From Letharia columbiana (Eukaryota; Ascomycota; Lecanoromycetes; Lecanorales; Parmeliaceae), in contig NW_023501038.1 in the NCBI RefSeq assembly GCF_014066305.1, positions 558,001 to 622,000 on the forward strand: a DNA stretch of 64,000 bases, read 5' to 3'. Below, piece after piece: positions 51,306-61,957 of this stretch. The notes under the pieces are model-generated. The model worked only from the letters and a program-made list of their open reading frames with translations. It ran no database searches and was not told the DNA's origin. Each line of letters opens with the position of its first letter. Position 1 is the stretch's first letter. The position numbers and the translations under genes are program-made.

Positions 51306-52751
51306 TCATTTCGACGCCGTTCGGAGCTTAACCTTTGCTGCAGTGCTTAGCCTCTGCGATTCCCTGTTGCTCGGCACGTTCTCTTTCTTAATCTCGGTTC
51401 GTTCTTCTCCTCTACCATCCAACCCTTGGACCTCATCCTTGCCCCGGCTCTCTTTGCTGCCCTCCTTAGTCTTCTCAAGACAAGCGAGGAACTTATCCAA
51501 ATTTCTATGCTTCGCATCGAATTCCGCCATGCACACCCCACAGATTCTCAGCGCGCACCATATGCATTTCCACCTCGCTTCGCCCTCCGTCTCCCCACAC
51601 GTCATGCACGGGACCGGATTGACTTTGTTCCTCGACAACAATATACGTCTGTGTGATTGGTAGCATCTGTGATGGGTGATTGTCAGTGGCGGCGCAGGCA
51701 CCGGAATCGGACCGTCCGGATATGTTTTTGGCAGGTGGATAAAGGCTGGTATCACCGAATTTCGAGAGTTAAAGGAATGCGCTTGCGATGAAGCTGATGA
51801 GAGCTGAGAGGTGGAGAGTGGGGGAGAAAGCAATGGTGGAGAGAGGAAGGCTGGTGATAGCGTCTCACGTTTTTGTACCTCGATCGTGGGCGTTGTGTCG
51901 CTGGAAGATGTCACGATGGTGGTGATGGGGCGTCTTGTCTCTGAAAGAATGCTTGGCCGACGGCGCGGCTCCGTAAGTGTACTCGCTCTATGTTGCAAAT
52001 TTTGATGCTGAGGGTCAGGTGTCTCGAAGTGGGAGCTGTCGAGATGAAGGACGGTCAAGGAAGAGCGCCGCCGCGGCACATTGACTATGATGGAAGATCC
52101 GCGTGCTGGGAAGGTCGCCGGCTGTTGTGCTCCAGTAGACGCCTGCTTGCGTGATGGTCCAGGAGATTTATCTGGGTCCGTGGTGATTGTCGCTGAGCTC
52201 TGCTTACCCTCGGGTGGAATAGGTTTCCTGAGCACCGTCGAGGCTTTGTTGCCCATACTCTTCCGCTGTACAGGAGAGCCTGATTCGAGTAGTTGAAACG
52301 CGGGGTGCTTTGCCGGCGACGGTGTTGTTGCGTAAGTAGAATCGTTTGAGATGCCACTCTTATCAATGGGAAGTGATTCGACACTGGAACCGCGAGAGTG
52401 TTGCAACCCGGAACCTGACGGTAAGGGAAAGCCCGGGTCTTTAGCTGCAATCGGGTGCCTCACTTCTCCATCTTTTGGCGGAGAGCAACCGTGAGAGTAT
52501 GGCTGCTGGTACGTAGCTGTTGGAAGCGTGTGAAGTGTCTGGCGTGAGGAGGATCTAGCAAGCTCTCTAATCGATGAGAAGCCGAGGGCGCGATGAGGAT
52601 GCTGAGTTCTTGCTAGATTGGATGGAGATCGAGATGGGTTGTTCGCTGGTCGAAACCAGCTCTGAGGTGATCGATTCGGAATCCGCTGGTCTGATGACGT
52701 GGGAGGGTCAGGCGGTTGCGGTGGCCGACGCTTCTGGAGGAGTGGAGACAT
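51306..52751 (-). CDS. Ser/Pro-rich protein with C-terminal CxxC cluster
   Basis: A single 481-residue open frame. Residues 1-340 are low-complexity, rich in Ser, Pro, Thr, Arg and Gln, and probably disordered. The only ordered part is near the end: Cys at about 382, 385, 396, 399, 404 and 407 (spacing C-x2-C-x10-C-x2-C-x4-C-x2-C) with Trp394 and Trp398 and a following His at 415. This could bind one or two zinc ions, in the manner of a small treble-clef or RING-like finger, but it does not fit a family I can name. The tail is strongly charged (Lys/Glu). It is a fungal hypothetical protein of unknown role. It is convergent with the EF-hand gene, 228 bp away. The start Met is the first in the frame; no intron is needed. 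Confidence 0.7.
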   Translation of the reverse strand: MSPLLQKRRPPQPPDPPTSSDQRIPNRSPQSWFRPANNPSRSPSNLARTQHPHRALGFSSIRELARSSSRQTLHTLPTATYQQPYSHGCSPPKDGEVRHPIAAKDPGFPLPSGSGLQHSRGSSVESLPIDKSGISNDSTYATTPSPAKHPAFQLLESGSPVQRKSMGNKASTVLRKPIPPEGKQSSATITTDPDKSPGPSRKQASTGAQQPATFPARGSSIIVNVPRRRSSLTVLHLDSSHFETPDPQHQNLQHRASTLTEPRRRPSILSETRRPITTIVTSSSDTTPTIEVQKRETLSPAFLSPPLLSPPLSTSQLSSASSQAHSFNSRNSVIPAFIHLPKTYPDGPIPVPAPPLTITHHRCYQSHRRILLSRNKVNPVPCMTCGETEGEARWKCIWCALRICGVCMAEFDAKHRNLDKFLACLEKTKEGSKESRGKDEVQGLDGRGEERTEIKKENVPSNRESQRLSTAAKVKLRTASK

Positions 52752-53309
52752 ACTCGTTCTTTTTCACTGACATGAAAGAGCAAGAAGTCAGTCGCTCCTA
52801 GGCTTGGGGTCTGACCTTAAATTGTCACGATGAGAGAAGTATTTAGATCCGGAGTGCCCTGTAAAGATTCATTGCGAGAGATAGATACCGTGAGTAATTA
52901 CTTGCAAACTTTTGGGGCAGGAGCGAAGCGAGAATTAGGATACATCAAAGTCGTTTGGTGAGATGATCTTGGTCGAAGGCAAAACTTGATTAGTGGAAAG
53001 ACGATCTGTTCTTGCAGTTATGCTCAGGTCTGCATGTTATATTATGAAAAGCATGTCACTCGATCATGGAGGACATGATATTAGAGGAGGAGCTATACTC
53101 AAGGCTTCCACATGGGCAATGGAGATTTTCGAGGTTCTTACCAACCATCCTAGTCTAAGACGGCATCAGAACAGCATCCGATCCCTGATTTCCAGTTAGT
53201 ATTCCATAGAATTGATTCACGTAGATCACACAGGATATATGAAGATAGACTGCTTGCTTGACTTCTGGAAATGCCTACGACGAGAGCGGTAGCGCAGCTT
53301 GCATCATAC
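52752..53309. other. Intergenic region between two minus-strand genes
   Basis: About 560 bp holding the promoter of the CxxC protein gene and the 3' end of acrB. Short plus-strand frames at 52993-53199 and 53258-53446 look accidental. No repeat or RNA gene seen. Confidence 0.5.
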
Positions 53310-56234
53310 TCAATGATTCCATACTGGACTTCTCTTGCCCGGACTCAGCAGTGCAGCACTACCCACGATCGGACTCGCTGGATCACGCTGACTACCAGAA
53401 CTACCACTGCCACTGCCTCCACTCTGTTTCCTACCCCTCTCTCTAATCACTTCTACGGCTCTGGGCGGCATCGGTGGTGCTGGATCTTGGTCTTCAAAGT
53501 CAGCATAAACACTGTTGCCGGAAAGCATGGAAGTTGAGCGCGGTCGATTGTCGCTGTGTCGGAAAGAGCCCGAATGGCTGCGGATGCCGTTGGGTGGATC
53601 TGGAGAGCCAAAGGCTGGGAAGCGGAACGCTGGTGCACCGCTATGATGAGGTACGGTACCAGGAAGGTCACCTTCGGGTGTGATTGGACGTTCTTCGTCC
53701 GGAGTGCTCATCATTTGCTGCTCATGAAATGCGCTTTCAACTGTTTGGGCTTGGTGCCAGATTTGCTGAGTCACATGTCGACTATCTTGTATGGTTTGTC
53801 GGCAGTGCGCCATTTGATCGACGGACCTGTGCTCGATCTGAAGGCGCTCCACATCTTTTGCAGCTTGCTCAGAGTTCTTGCGCTGCCTTTCGTCGAGACC
53901 CTGGCTGGTAGCTGACTCAAGTCTGTCGTGTTGATCATTGAGTTTGGACTTTCGTGCAACCAAGCGCTCCTTTTTCTGCTGTGTCGAAGTAGCTTCAGCA
54001 TGGATAGAAGACTTCACTTGATGCGCAGATTCTTTGCAACGGAAGAGGTCGTCTCTCGTAGCCGTTTGATGCGTCCTTGCCTCGTCCCAGCCGGCTTTCC
54101 TTTCTTTGGATACTCTGATCTCATCTTCCGGAAGGCAGCCCATTGATTCAATTTCCCATGAGAGGGACGCGACTGCTTCATCCGCTTGCCGGGTATGCTG
54201 GTTCCACTGCAAGTGACGATTCAGATGAGCCTTGTCCTCGCCTCCGAGTTTGGAAATTTTAGCACTGAAAACTTCGATATCTTTCTTGAGGGACGCAGAC
54301 GCTGTCTTATTATCCTTTTTACTCCTTTTCTGGCGAGCTTGAGCTTCGCTAAGACTCGACTCGAACGCTGCAATTGAGTTCTTCAAGGTCGTCGTGGGAC
54401 TTGTAGGCGACGATGGGCGGTGTGGTCGATGGGCAGGGAGGGCTGACGATACGTAAGAATCTGGCAATAAATTAGCCAATTGAAATTGCCAAGATACAAA
54501 TGGCCTGGCAGTACCGTTCTCGGCAGGGAGCGAGGGTGGTGTGGTGACTATTACAGAATGGACTACCGCACCATCCTCGCTCTGGACGAAGCTGCACTTG
54601 TAGCTGGAAGACGGCGAAAGTCCGAAGACTTCGCCAGTCCACTGGCCATCTGCGCTCTCGTCCGTTGCAGTCGCCTCGAATGTCGTCGATGTCCAATCAG
54701 TGTCATTAATGCGCACATAGAGGGGTTTCGAACGATCAATGCCAGCACTGGAGTTGATAATTAGTTTTTCGGGACCAGGAACACCCGACCTCGGCATTGT
54801 GAAGGAGCTTGCGTTGAAGCGAAAGCTGGTGGGCAGCACATCCGATATCCAAACACAACCGTCCTCGGAAACAAATGGAGCACTCCCAAGGTTTCTTGTA
54901 TCGATAGCATTGGCCCCTGAGACTTCTGAATGGGTATGTGACTGCTCGTACTCGCGCAATATTGTAATCTTAGTGTGAGCGAATGCGGCCCACAGAGGTT
55001 GCTGACTTCGGACATAGGTGCCCTGCTTTCGCTTCTTTTTGCCGCTTGAGATTTTGTCTCGTGCTTCTTTTGTGCTCGCCGATGGAATTTTCGCCACGGA
55101 ATCAGGAGCAACGGAAACACCCTGAGTACTTGGCTCGGCAGAGGCTATGACGGTGGGACGGACTGGGGAGCCCGCTCTTGCCTCCGGGTCCATTTTGTTG
55201 TTGGCAGAGACTGGCTGAGAGTATTCTCGCTTCTGGATCCATCTCCTGGCAATGTGGACCAACCCTTGAATTAATACGTGAAGCGCAATCAGAATACGAA
55301 ACCAGCCAGCTGGCGAACGTGTTGGTATGAAATCATTCGTAGAGAATAACGTGGGACTTTTCGATGCATAGGGTATGGAAGATAGGATAGCGGACCAGTC
55401 GTAGCCGAATAGTCGTTTTGGTATCCATTGATGACGGGCCATGTGACTAGCTGTTACTATGCCCATGCAGAGCAGAGTCCGATCCGAGCCCTTCTTCTTA
55501 CTGGCGTTGCCGCCCCCTAACTGTGTCGCTACCACGGCTTGTGCCAATTCGATGCAAAGCGTTTGCATTGGTGCCCATATGACCAACCATAGAAACAAGC
55601 CGAAAACATCCGTCACAATGATTGTGGCCAACGAAGGAGTGCCTCCTGACCCTTGGAAGATATCGCCGAAGCTGGTTGGTAAAGATGACGAGCCAGTGGG
55701 AGTGATGAAGGTCAGCACGGCAAACAGAGCATTGGTGACAGTCAACATTGTTGGAGGCAGCGAGAGAAGGAAGATGAGGATCGCAAGGGTGTCGCCAAGT
55801 GGACAAGATCTAAGAATTGTGAGAGCGAGGTGCCATATGCTATGATCGTGGACCATAGGATTCTTTGCGGCATTCACATCGATCTTGCGATGTGCGTGCT
55901 CGACGGAGCCGTTGGTACAATTCATTTCACTTGACTGTCTCTCTGAAGCCTCGGGCAAACTCTCTATTGGCCCCTTCTCTTCCGCGTGTTGATAACCACC
56001 TTGTGTATTTGAGGACTCATCGTTCGTCCTTGTGTCAGGCAGCCGCGTTGTCGTGCGAGCAGCAGAAGAGGGTGAAGTCGGCAGAGGCTTTGAATGAGAG
56101 GTCCCATCGGCGCTCCCATTGAGATGACCATTCGACTTCTGCTTTGCTATTCTCTTGCCCGGGGCGACGACGCCGTTCTCATGGCGGGTGTTGTGCTGAT
56201 TTAAACCTCGTGCTTTGTTTCCTGCTCGTGGCAT
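53310..56234 (-). CDS. acrB: AcrB-like ubiquitination network signalling protein
   Basis: A continuous 974-residue frame without introns. Residues 1-125 are polar and disordered. Three hydrophobic segments follow at about 147-176 (ILIFLLSLPPTMLTV), 203-235 (VFGLFLWLVIWAPMQTL) and 311-328 (WFRILIALHVLIQGLVHI). A basic stretch (GKKKRKQGTYVRSQQPLW) leads to a compact domain at about 440-590, with VSEDGCVWISDVLPTSFRFN and YVRINDTDWTS. Residues about 610-830 are a charged coiled coil, and the tail is Pro/Ser-rich. This layout of three membrane spans plus long coiled coil matches Aspergillus AcrB, found through acriflavine resistance and linked genetically to the CreB/CreC/CreD deubiquitination system in carbon regulation. 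Function here is inferred from the family. Length agrees with known AcrB (about 1000 residues). Confidence 0.83.
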   Translation of the reverse strand: MPRAGNKARGLNQHNTRHENGVVAPGKRIAKQKSNGHLNGSADGTSHSKPLPTSPSSAARTTTRLPDTRTNDESSNTQGGYQHAEEKGPIESLPEASERQSSEMNCTNGSVEHAHRKIDVNAAKNPMVHDHSIWHLALTILRSCPLGDTLAILIFLLSLPPTMLTVTNALFAVLTFITPTGSSSLPTSFGDIFQGSGGTPSLATIIVTDVFGLFLWLVIWAPMQTLCIELAQAVVATQLGGGNASKKKGSDRTLLCMGIVTASHMARHQWIPKRLFGYDWSAILSSIPYASKSPTLFSTNDFIPTRSPAGWFRILIALHVLIQGLVHIARRWIQKREYSQPVSANNKMDPEARAGSPVRPTVIASAEPSTQGVSVAPDSVAKIPSASTKEARDKISSGKKKRKQGTYVRSQQPLWAAFAHTKITILREYEQSHTHSEVSGANAIDTRNLGSAPFVSEDGCVWISDVLPTSFRFNASSFTMPRSGVPGPEKLIINSSAGIDRSKPLYVRINDTDWTSTTFEATATDESADGQWTGEVFGLSPSSSYKCSFVQSEDGAVVHSVIVTTPPSLPAENGTARPFVSWQFQLANLLPDSYVSSALPAHRPHRPSSPTSPTTTLKNSIAAFESSLSEAQARQKRSKKDNKTASASLKKDIEVFSAKISKLGGEDKAHLNRHLQWNQHTRQADEAVASLSWEIESMGCLPEDEIRVSKERKAGWDEARTHQTATRDDLFRCKESAHQVKSSIHAEATSTQQKKERLVARKSKLNDQHDRLESATSQGLDERQRKNSEQAAKDVERLQIEHRSVDQMAHCRQTIQDSRHVTQQIWHQAQTVESAFHEQQMMSTPDEERPITPEGDLPGTVPHHSGAPAFRFPAFGSPDPPNGIRSHSGSFRHSDNRPRSTSMLSGNSVYADFEDQDPAPPMPPRAVEVIRERGRKQSGGSGSGSSGSQRDPASPIVGSAALLSPGKRSPVWNH

Positions 56235-56883
56235 GAAGAGGCTCTTCCTCCAGCTCAGTCAGATGCACTGAGGTCCCTCATCAGCTGTACGAACAGGTAT
56301 AATATCCGCGCAGTTTGAGGAACAAGATTGGCGTGGGCCAGCTGTTGGTATTGTTATGGTTGTTGTTGAGGTTCAATCGGCAAAGCTTTGTGTCGCTTAA
56401 CTTGTACGGAGGTCTAATTTTGAGTTTCGGGAAGCACGGACTATACGATGGCAGTTTTATTTCCTGCCAGCTCACAATTTGCTTGATGATTATCATCCAT
56501 TCGAGGAGCCCATCAGTATTACCGTACATTGAGACCATTAAACTTATAACCCTCAGGAATCAGGATACGTGTTATCTTCATCAATATTGTGAGGCGGAGT
56601 ATGCACTGTGCACCTCATCTCCGGCAGTGTACAGGCAGGCTGTCAGAACGAGTGGCCCAGGAAAAGTGGTAATGCATGTGTAGGTGCAGTCTTAAGGAGG
56701 CGTCTTGTGGACAGCAGACCTCTTCTGCTCTTTTCCTCGTTTCATTATCTATGGAAGTTTCGAGAAGATACACCTGCCGCAGCGCATTGAGTACGCCAAA
56801 CCATCGACAATTCTAAGTATATTGTGGTCGAGCGTGAGGCTCTTCGGATAATCGCGGGTCTTCCTCCTTCCCACCGCTACTGT
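56235..56883. other. Intergenic region upstream of acrB
   Basis: About 650 bp between the acrB start and the stop of the next minus-strand gene, holding the acrB promoter and that gene's 3' end. The plus-strand frame 56315-56683 has no recognisable protein features and is probably chance. Confidence 0.5.
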
Positions 56884-59635
56884 TTATAGCCGACTTGTCC
56901 TCTGCCGACCAAGCTCGCTGTACATACTCTCTATCGGACTCTTCATTTCGAAATCTGTCTGCCGCGAATGGCTCCGTTTGTGCGCGTGCTTTGGCACACC
57001 ATTTCTGCTTTCAATGTATAAGTGCTCCCGCTCACTGTCGTGCATGATACGCCAAATTGCCCTGAACTGCTCTTTCTCTAGGCTACCTCCACAGCTACCG
57101 TCGACCACCGCGCTAGGTGGCGAATTGACGGATAGAGGGAACATATTCTGCGGTTCCATGAAATCCGTGATATGACTGCCGCTGATAACGAAATATACCA
57201 AGCAGAAGACGTTGGCGACAAAGACGACGACAAGCACAATATAGAACATACTCTGCCAGGTTTGATCTCCGCCAGATTGGTACTCTTGTGTCTTGAGCGT
57301 GGCGTTGAAAGCTTGATACTGCGGACCCGTCAGGATATTTTCCGGTGCCGTGTAGTTCCAGTAGTGGATGAAAGGTGCACCTTGGGAAGAGAGAATAAGC
57401 GTACAGCCCGCTAGCACGGCGAGCGCTTCAGAGATCGATGGAAGATCGGGGTCGAGCGCGCTCGTCGTGGGTATGAGCTGGGTGAGGAGCCGAGAGATGG
57501 CACCGTTTCCGTCGGTGATACCAGCATTTAAGCTCAATCCGAAGCCCCATTCCGAGGCGACATTGACCCAGTCTTTCTCCCAGAAGCCGTTGGGAGCTTT
57601 TGGTTCCGATTTACTGTATGCAAGGGGGAGATCGCCACAGTGCGAAGTTAAGGATCCTCCACTCATGCTGGCATTGTATTCCGTGAAGCAATCTGGTGAC
57701 TGTGCCACACGCATCGAGCACATTGTATATGTGCCGGTTGCAGAAGTAGCGAGCAGATAAATTGATTCGTGACCATAGACACTTGAGACATTGAGGACAG
57801 TGTTGTTTAATTTCGGAAAATTGGAGAAGATCGGATGAGTCTGGATGTCGTCGAACTCAAAAAGATCGTCCACAGCTGTGTGAACCAGCGAGCTGGGAGT
57901 CGTGAGGTTATAATCAGTAGTCCAACTAGTCACGTTCGGGCTGCTACCATTGAGGTGTGCTGATGGCCACTCAGTAAAAACCATTGGAGCCATATCTTCG
58001 CTTGATACATCTGCGCAAAGAACATTGACAACAGGCGATGGAACCGAAGCCTGAACGGAATACGTGCCGAGCCCCTTGTAACAAATCAGATCAGAGAAGG
58101 GACTTCCTCCTCGGGTTTCGACTTACGTTGAGGTCCGATGGCTGTAGAATGCCATTGAGTGGATCCATCGCCGCTGCGACAACGCCAGCATGCGGCATTA
58201 CCATAGTGACATTGTTTACGATTCTCCCGTAACGCTCCGAAAGAAGACTCATGTCCTGTAGATGTGTCCAGCTTCCTTTCAGAGTCGTATTGTCATAGAG
58301 CTACGCAGGACTTGGAGTTAGCACGTCTGTTTCAATGCATGAATTGAAATGATGAGATAGCTCTGGCGTGTGAAAACGAGCCTTCGCTCCCAGAACACTT
58401 CTTGCAATCTAAGCGTCGGTGCCAGTGAAGAGAACACGTACCATGCCCACTGGATCTGGCCGGTTTTTCATGTTGGCCGAGGTGTTCCCCGAGCTGATGT
58501 TATCCACCCAAGTTGTCAAGTATTGCATATAATTATGGAATGCTTGGCCCGCATGCTCTATTTGGATGCAAGTTTCGCCGTAAGCTTCAGGGTCCGTTGC
58601 CTGTTGAATCGGCGTATTGCACTTGTCCTCGATATAGTATTTGTTCGCAAATGACGTTGAGACTTTGCCATACATTAATCGATTTTCAGTCTGGCCAAAC
58701 TTTAGTACTGGTGTCACTAGAGCGTCTGATGCTGTCGTATAGATCATTGCCATCAAAGCCACTAGCAGAGCAAAAACGCCTAATCCTGTAGCACCGGCGT
58801 ACCGTACAGATCCCCAATGGCTGATCATCGTCCCAGGCTGCATGACCCATGATCTCATGGACATCTCTGCAATCGTGACGCCTTTTGGTTGAAAGAGCGC
58901 TCTTTTACTCAGGGCTTGCCCAATGAAAGCGACAAACACTGTGACGAAAGACAACTCAATCGTTTTCGCGAAAGCCGCAAACAGAGTAGATGCAGTTGTA
59001 AAAGGCAATCCGCCGGTTTTTGAGACAGTATGCCCATATCGTGGTCTTATGATCGCAATCGAGAGCCACAAACCCGAGAACACTGTTGAGTAAATTGACA
59101 GTATCAAAATCGAGACTGCCAACCAACTGCCGCGGCGGCTCTCCGGACGTTTCTTCAGTCTGCATTCGAAGTCCCCTTCGGAGCGAGGAAAGGCGTTATA
59201 GAGCGGTTCGTGATCTGAACTTGCCGTGAACGCTTGGTGCGATGAAAGGTTGGAGTCACTGTGGAGGTTTTCATCTTGCTCATCGTCACGGCGATCCTCC
59301 CCTGGTCGATATGCCGACATTGGTGAGAGCAGGTCAGCGGATCCAGGATTTATCGAGCTGCTTTTGCTTTCAACAGGTTTCCCAGTGATCGACACTCGTT
59401 TCTGCTCGTTGAGACTCGAAATGCCCAGCCCATGGCCGTCTTGCTGTGGTACGTCGGCTCTATGGTCTGAGGCATCTTCGTCAGCGACCGAGGTCGCTCG
59501 TCGATGACCGTGACGATGAAAAGGTGGCGAGGATGGAGAAGTCACTAGTGTAGAGTTGGAGTTGAGAGAGTAGTCCGACAGATGTGAGCTGGGTTGTCGA
59601 AGGAGGCCATCAGTTTGTTCGGAACCGTGCTCCAT
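56884..59635 (-). CDS. Fungal four-TM membrane protein with large glycosylated loop
   Basis: Three exons, 59635-58442, 58300-58127 and 58074-56884, give 852 residues. Intron 1 (141 bp) is clear: GTACGT, branch GCTAAC, GTAG. Intron 2 starts GTAAGT and ends either at AAG (58075) or at CAG (58051); the first keeps GLGTYSVQ in front of ASVPSPVVNVLC. I start at the second Met because the 20 residues before it look like upstream sequence; the first Met is at 59695. Residues 1-168 are Ser-rich and cytosolic-looking. TM1 is about 170-196 (WLAVSILILSIYSTVFSGLW), TM2 about 214-240, TM3 about 281-301, TM4 about 732-754 (YIVLVVVFVANVFCLVYFV). The 430-residue loop before TM4 has several N-x-S/T sites and paired Cys, so it probably faces outside. 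It belongs to a fungal family of unknown function, sometimes mislabelled as Mcm-related. Confidence 0.75.
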
Positions 59636-60505
59636 GATCAGAAGACGTTCATCAATACAGGGCAATGGCAAGAGCGATGGCAAGAAGGATTGCAAGAGGG
59701 ATGACGTTGTTGTTTAGAGGACAAGGGATCTGAAGGATCATGCAATACATAAATGAACGACCAAGAAAATCAGAGAAGTGGTGCTTGGTGTAGGTCGCCA
59801 GATGCATCAAGCCTTTTCCTCGGGAAAAAGGAGATCTAGATAATCTTGAGACAAACAAACGGAAGACCCGAGACAGTACCATAAACAGCCCGGCACATCA
59901 TGTAAGTGCATCGTGGCTGCACAAGCTTGGGTGCCTTTTGCACACTCCAATGTCACAGTCCATTTAGTTGCTGATGTTGCATGTTGCATGTTGCATGGTG
60001 CATTCTATGACGAAGATCACGGAGGCGTACGTCTAGACCCCTCGCAATCGGTGTTGATGCAGGCGCAGCATTGACCTGGATTGGCTCATGCAAGCCACCG
60101 GCGAGGAGGCCCAATTGGGCCTGAGGCAGCGCTCTGTGTGAGCCTCGTGTTCCACATCACTTATGCAGTAAGCATGCATACCTTTCTTTACTTTGTCTTC
60201 GATACTACTTTACTTTACAGCACCAGCAATTTTTCATTGGCTGACCTTCGATGTCTCAAGCGCGTTCCCGAGCGCCCGACTTCCCGAGACATGCGCCGCT
60301 TCTAAAAATGGCACTCTTTTCCTGTTGAAGGGATCGTCGTGCGTGTTTTGTATACATTAGATAATACATCGAAGAAGACTCAGTTCTTTATGCCATACTT
60401 TGTCTCTCTATTTGTGTAGGTCAATAACATGGATAGAAGTAACGTAATGTAAGAGCCTTTGACAGTCACTTTGAGATTCAATGACAAGCCAAACCAACCA
60501 AGGCT
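59636..60505. other. Intergenic region
   Basis: About 870 bp between the start of the four-TM gene and the stop of the thioesterase-like gene. It contains a short GCAAT-rich direct-repeat stretch near 59660-59700 and a TGTTGCATGTTGCATGTTGCAT triplet repeat near 59975. The frame 60081-60305 (+) has no recognisable features. No RNA gene seen. Confidence 0.5.
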
Positions 60506-61774
60506 TCAAGCGCTTCCCATATCCTCCACAGCATCCGGCCTGTCCCAAACTTGCTTTTCGAGCCTTTGGACTCTCTGCAGCAGGTCTCTTACTCTCCTTT
60601 CATTCCGTATCCTTGATTGTTCCTGTAGCTCGAATGTCTCCCCGAGTTTCTCCACCATAAAATTTCTCAAAGGCGACTTGACCCCGCGCCGGTAGTCATA
60701 GACCACAATGTCCTCAACACATCTTGCCGCTGGGCGCTGATATCGCTCGGAGAGTATCAGCACATCCAGGATAAAAGAGTCTGTCGTAGCTGTGGGAGCT
60801 GCTCGAAGTTTGTGGTAAACTGATATCCGGTCTGGCCAGGCCATGGGCTGTTAAGGAGTCAGGGACCCACCGTCGGTAACGTCGTTCTTTTGGAGTATTC
60901 ATGTACAAACTTGTAATCCGTCTTCATACTTCGTAGTATTAGTCCGTCACCCTTTGGTGTCCAAAGCTCAGACCATTCCTTCTTGTGCTTTGGATCTATG
61001 TGATTGGCAAAATTCTGAGCCCAGTTGATGCGAGCCGATTCAGCATATCGAACGTATGTGACGTTGTTCACGTGGCCTTGAAGATCGTGTCAGGGAGAAA
61101 CATGAGTCACTGCGAGCGTGTTTTCGTACCCTTCCCTGGCGTTAAGTTCCATGGTTTATTGAGAAACGTAGATCAGAAGGACAAGATAGTTTGCATGGTC
61201 TTAGAGAAACTCAGACTTGGAGACACAGGCACATCAGAATTGGACCTGGCATGAGTGCAGCACGATACATAGCACAGTGTGTAGCAGGCACAAAAACAGC
61301 GCACCGTACCTCTTGACGAGAAATGAGAATTACTACTCACCATTACGTCCTAAACCAAACACCACCCGTCGAGTCAGCCAAGATCCCACCCATCACTCTC
61401 CTCGCCTCTCGTGACCCGAGGGCCTAGAAGACACTCACCATTTCCCCCCAAACCACCTCCCTTCCCTCACATCCCGCCCTGCCCCTTCCCGTAAGAAACC
61501 CTTCGGAGCCCGCGAGCAACTGCCGCCAATCTCTCGCCGCAATCCGTGTTATGTTCCCCACTTCGTCAATCTGCTCTTGGTTGAGGCCAAACATGATGCA
61601 TTTCCCGATGCGTTGCTTGAGATCTGACAGCCAACGGGCTGGGAGGGCGGCTGTTACAGGAGCTTTAGGAGAGGCAGTGGAGGTAGATGAGAGGCGGCAT
61701 GGTGAACATGTTGCAAGGCAGAAGGACGTGGAGAGCGGTCTAATGCAAAGCGGGCGTATTTGTGGGCGAGGCAT
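60506..61774 (-). CDS. Hotdog-fold thioesterase-like protein, mitochondrial presequence
   Basis: At least four exons: 61774-61439, 61349-61341 (a 9-nt microexon encoding DVM), 61076-60907 and 60847-60506, for about 285 residues. Intron 1 (89 bp) is GTGAGT, branch GCTGAC, TTTAG. Intron 3 (59 bp) is GTACAT...AACAG and joins TDYKF to PMAWPDRISVYHKL in phase. The join between DVM and HVNNVTY is one base out of phase with canonical signals, so the intron-2 edges are not settled. The N-terminus is basic and Ser-rich (RPLSTSFCLA, RLSSTSTAS). KCIMFGLNQEQ, then VVWGEMD and HVNNVTYVRYAESARINW, form the core of the 4HBT/hotdog thioesterase-like family, with the Asp and His-Val-Asn-Asn active-site strand. 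It probably cleaves an acyl thioester, but substrate and activity are inferred only. A C-terminal helix (LLQRVQRLEKQV) follows. Confidence 0.72.
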
Positions 61775-61957
61775 TGTATGAACGATGGTGGAAGAATTCT
61801 TGGAGGCAAGGCTATTAATCTTGAGCCATTTTTGTAACAGTGTCCATGCTTATGCTGACTATTTTTACAGCTTCTAGACCAATATGAGAAGCAGAACGCC
61901 TCGCTATCAAATACATAATTCTTCCCTCAATCACGCCAGATCTCTCGCAAACCCCTA
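61775..61957. other. Short intergenic region
   Basis: About 180 bp holding the thioesterase-like promoter and the 3' end of the cytochrome b561-like gene, both on the minus strand. No recognisable elements. Confidence 0.5.

Noticed and set aside
56315..56683. 122-residue plus-strand frame upstream of acrB
   Set aside because: No domain, poor start context, and a composition typical of chance frames in intergenic DNA.
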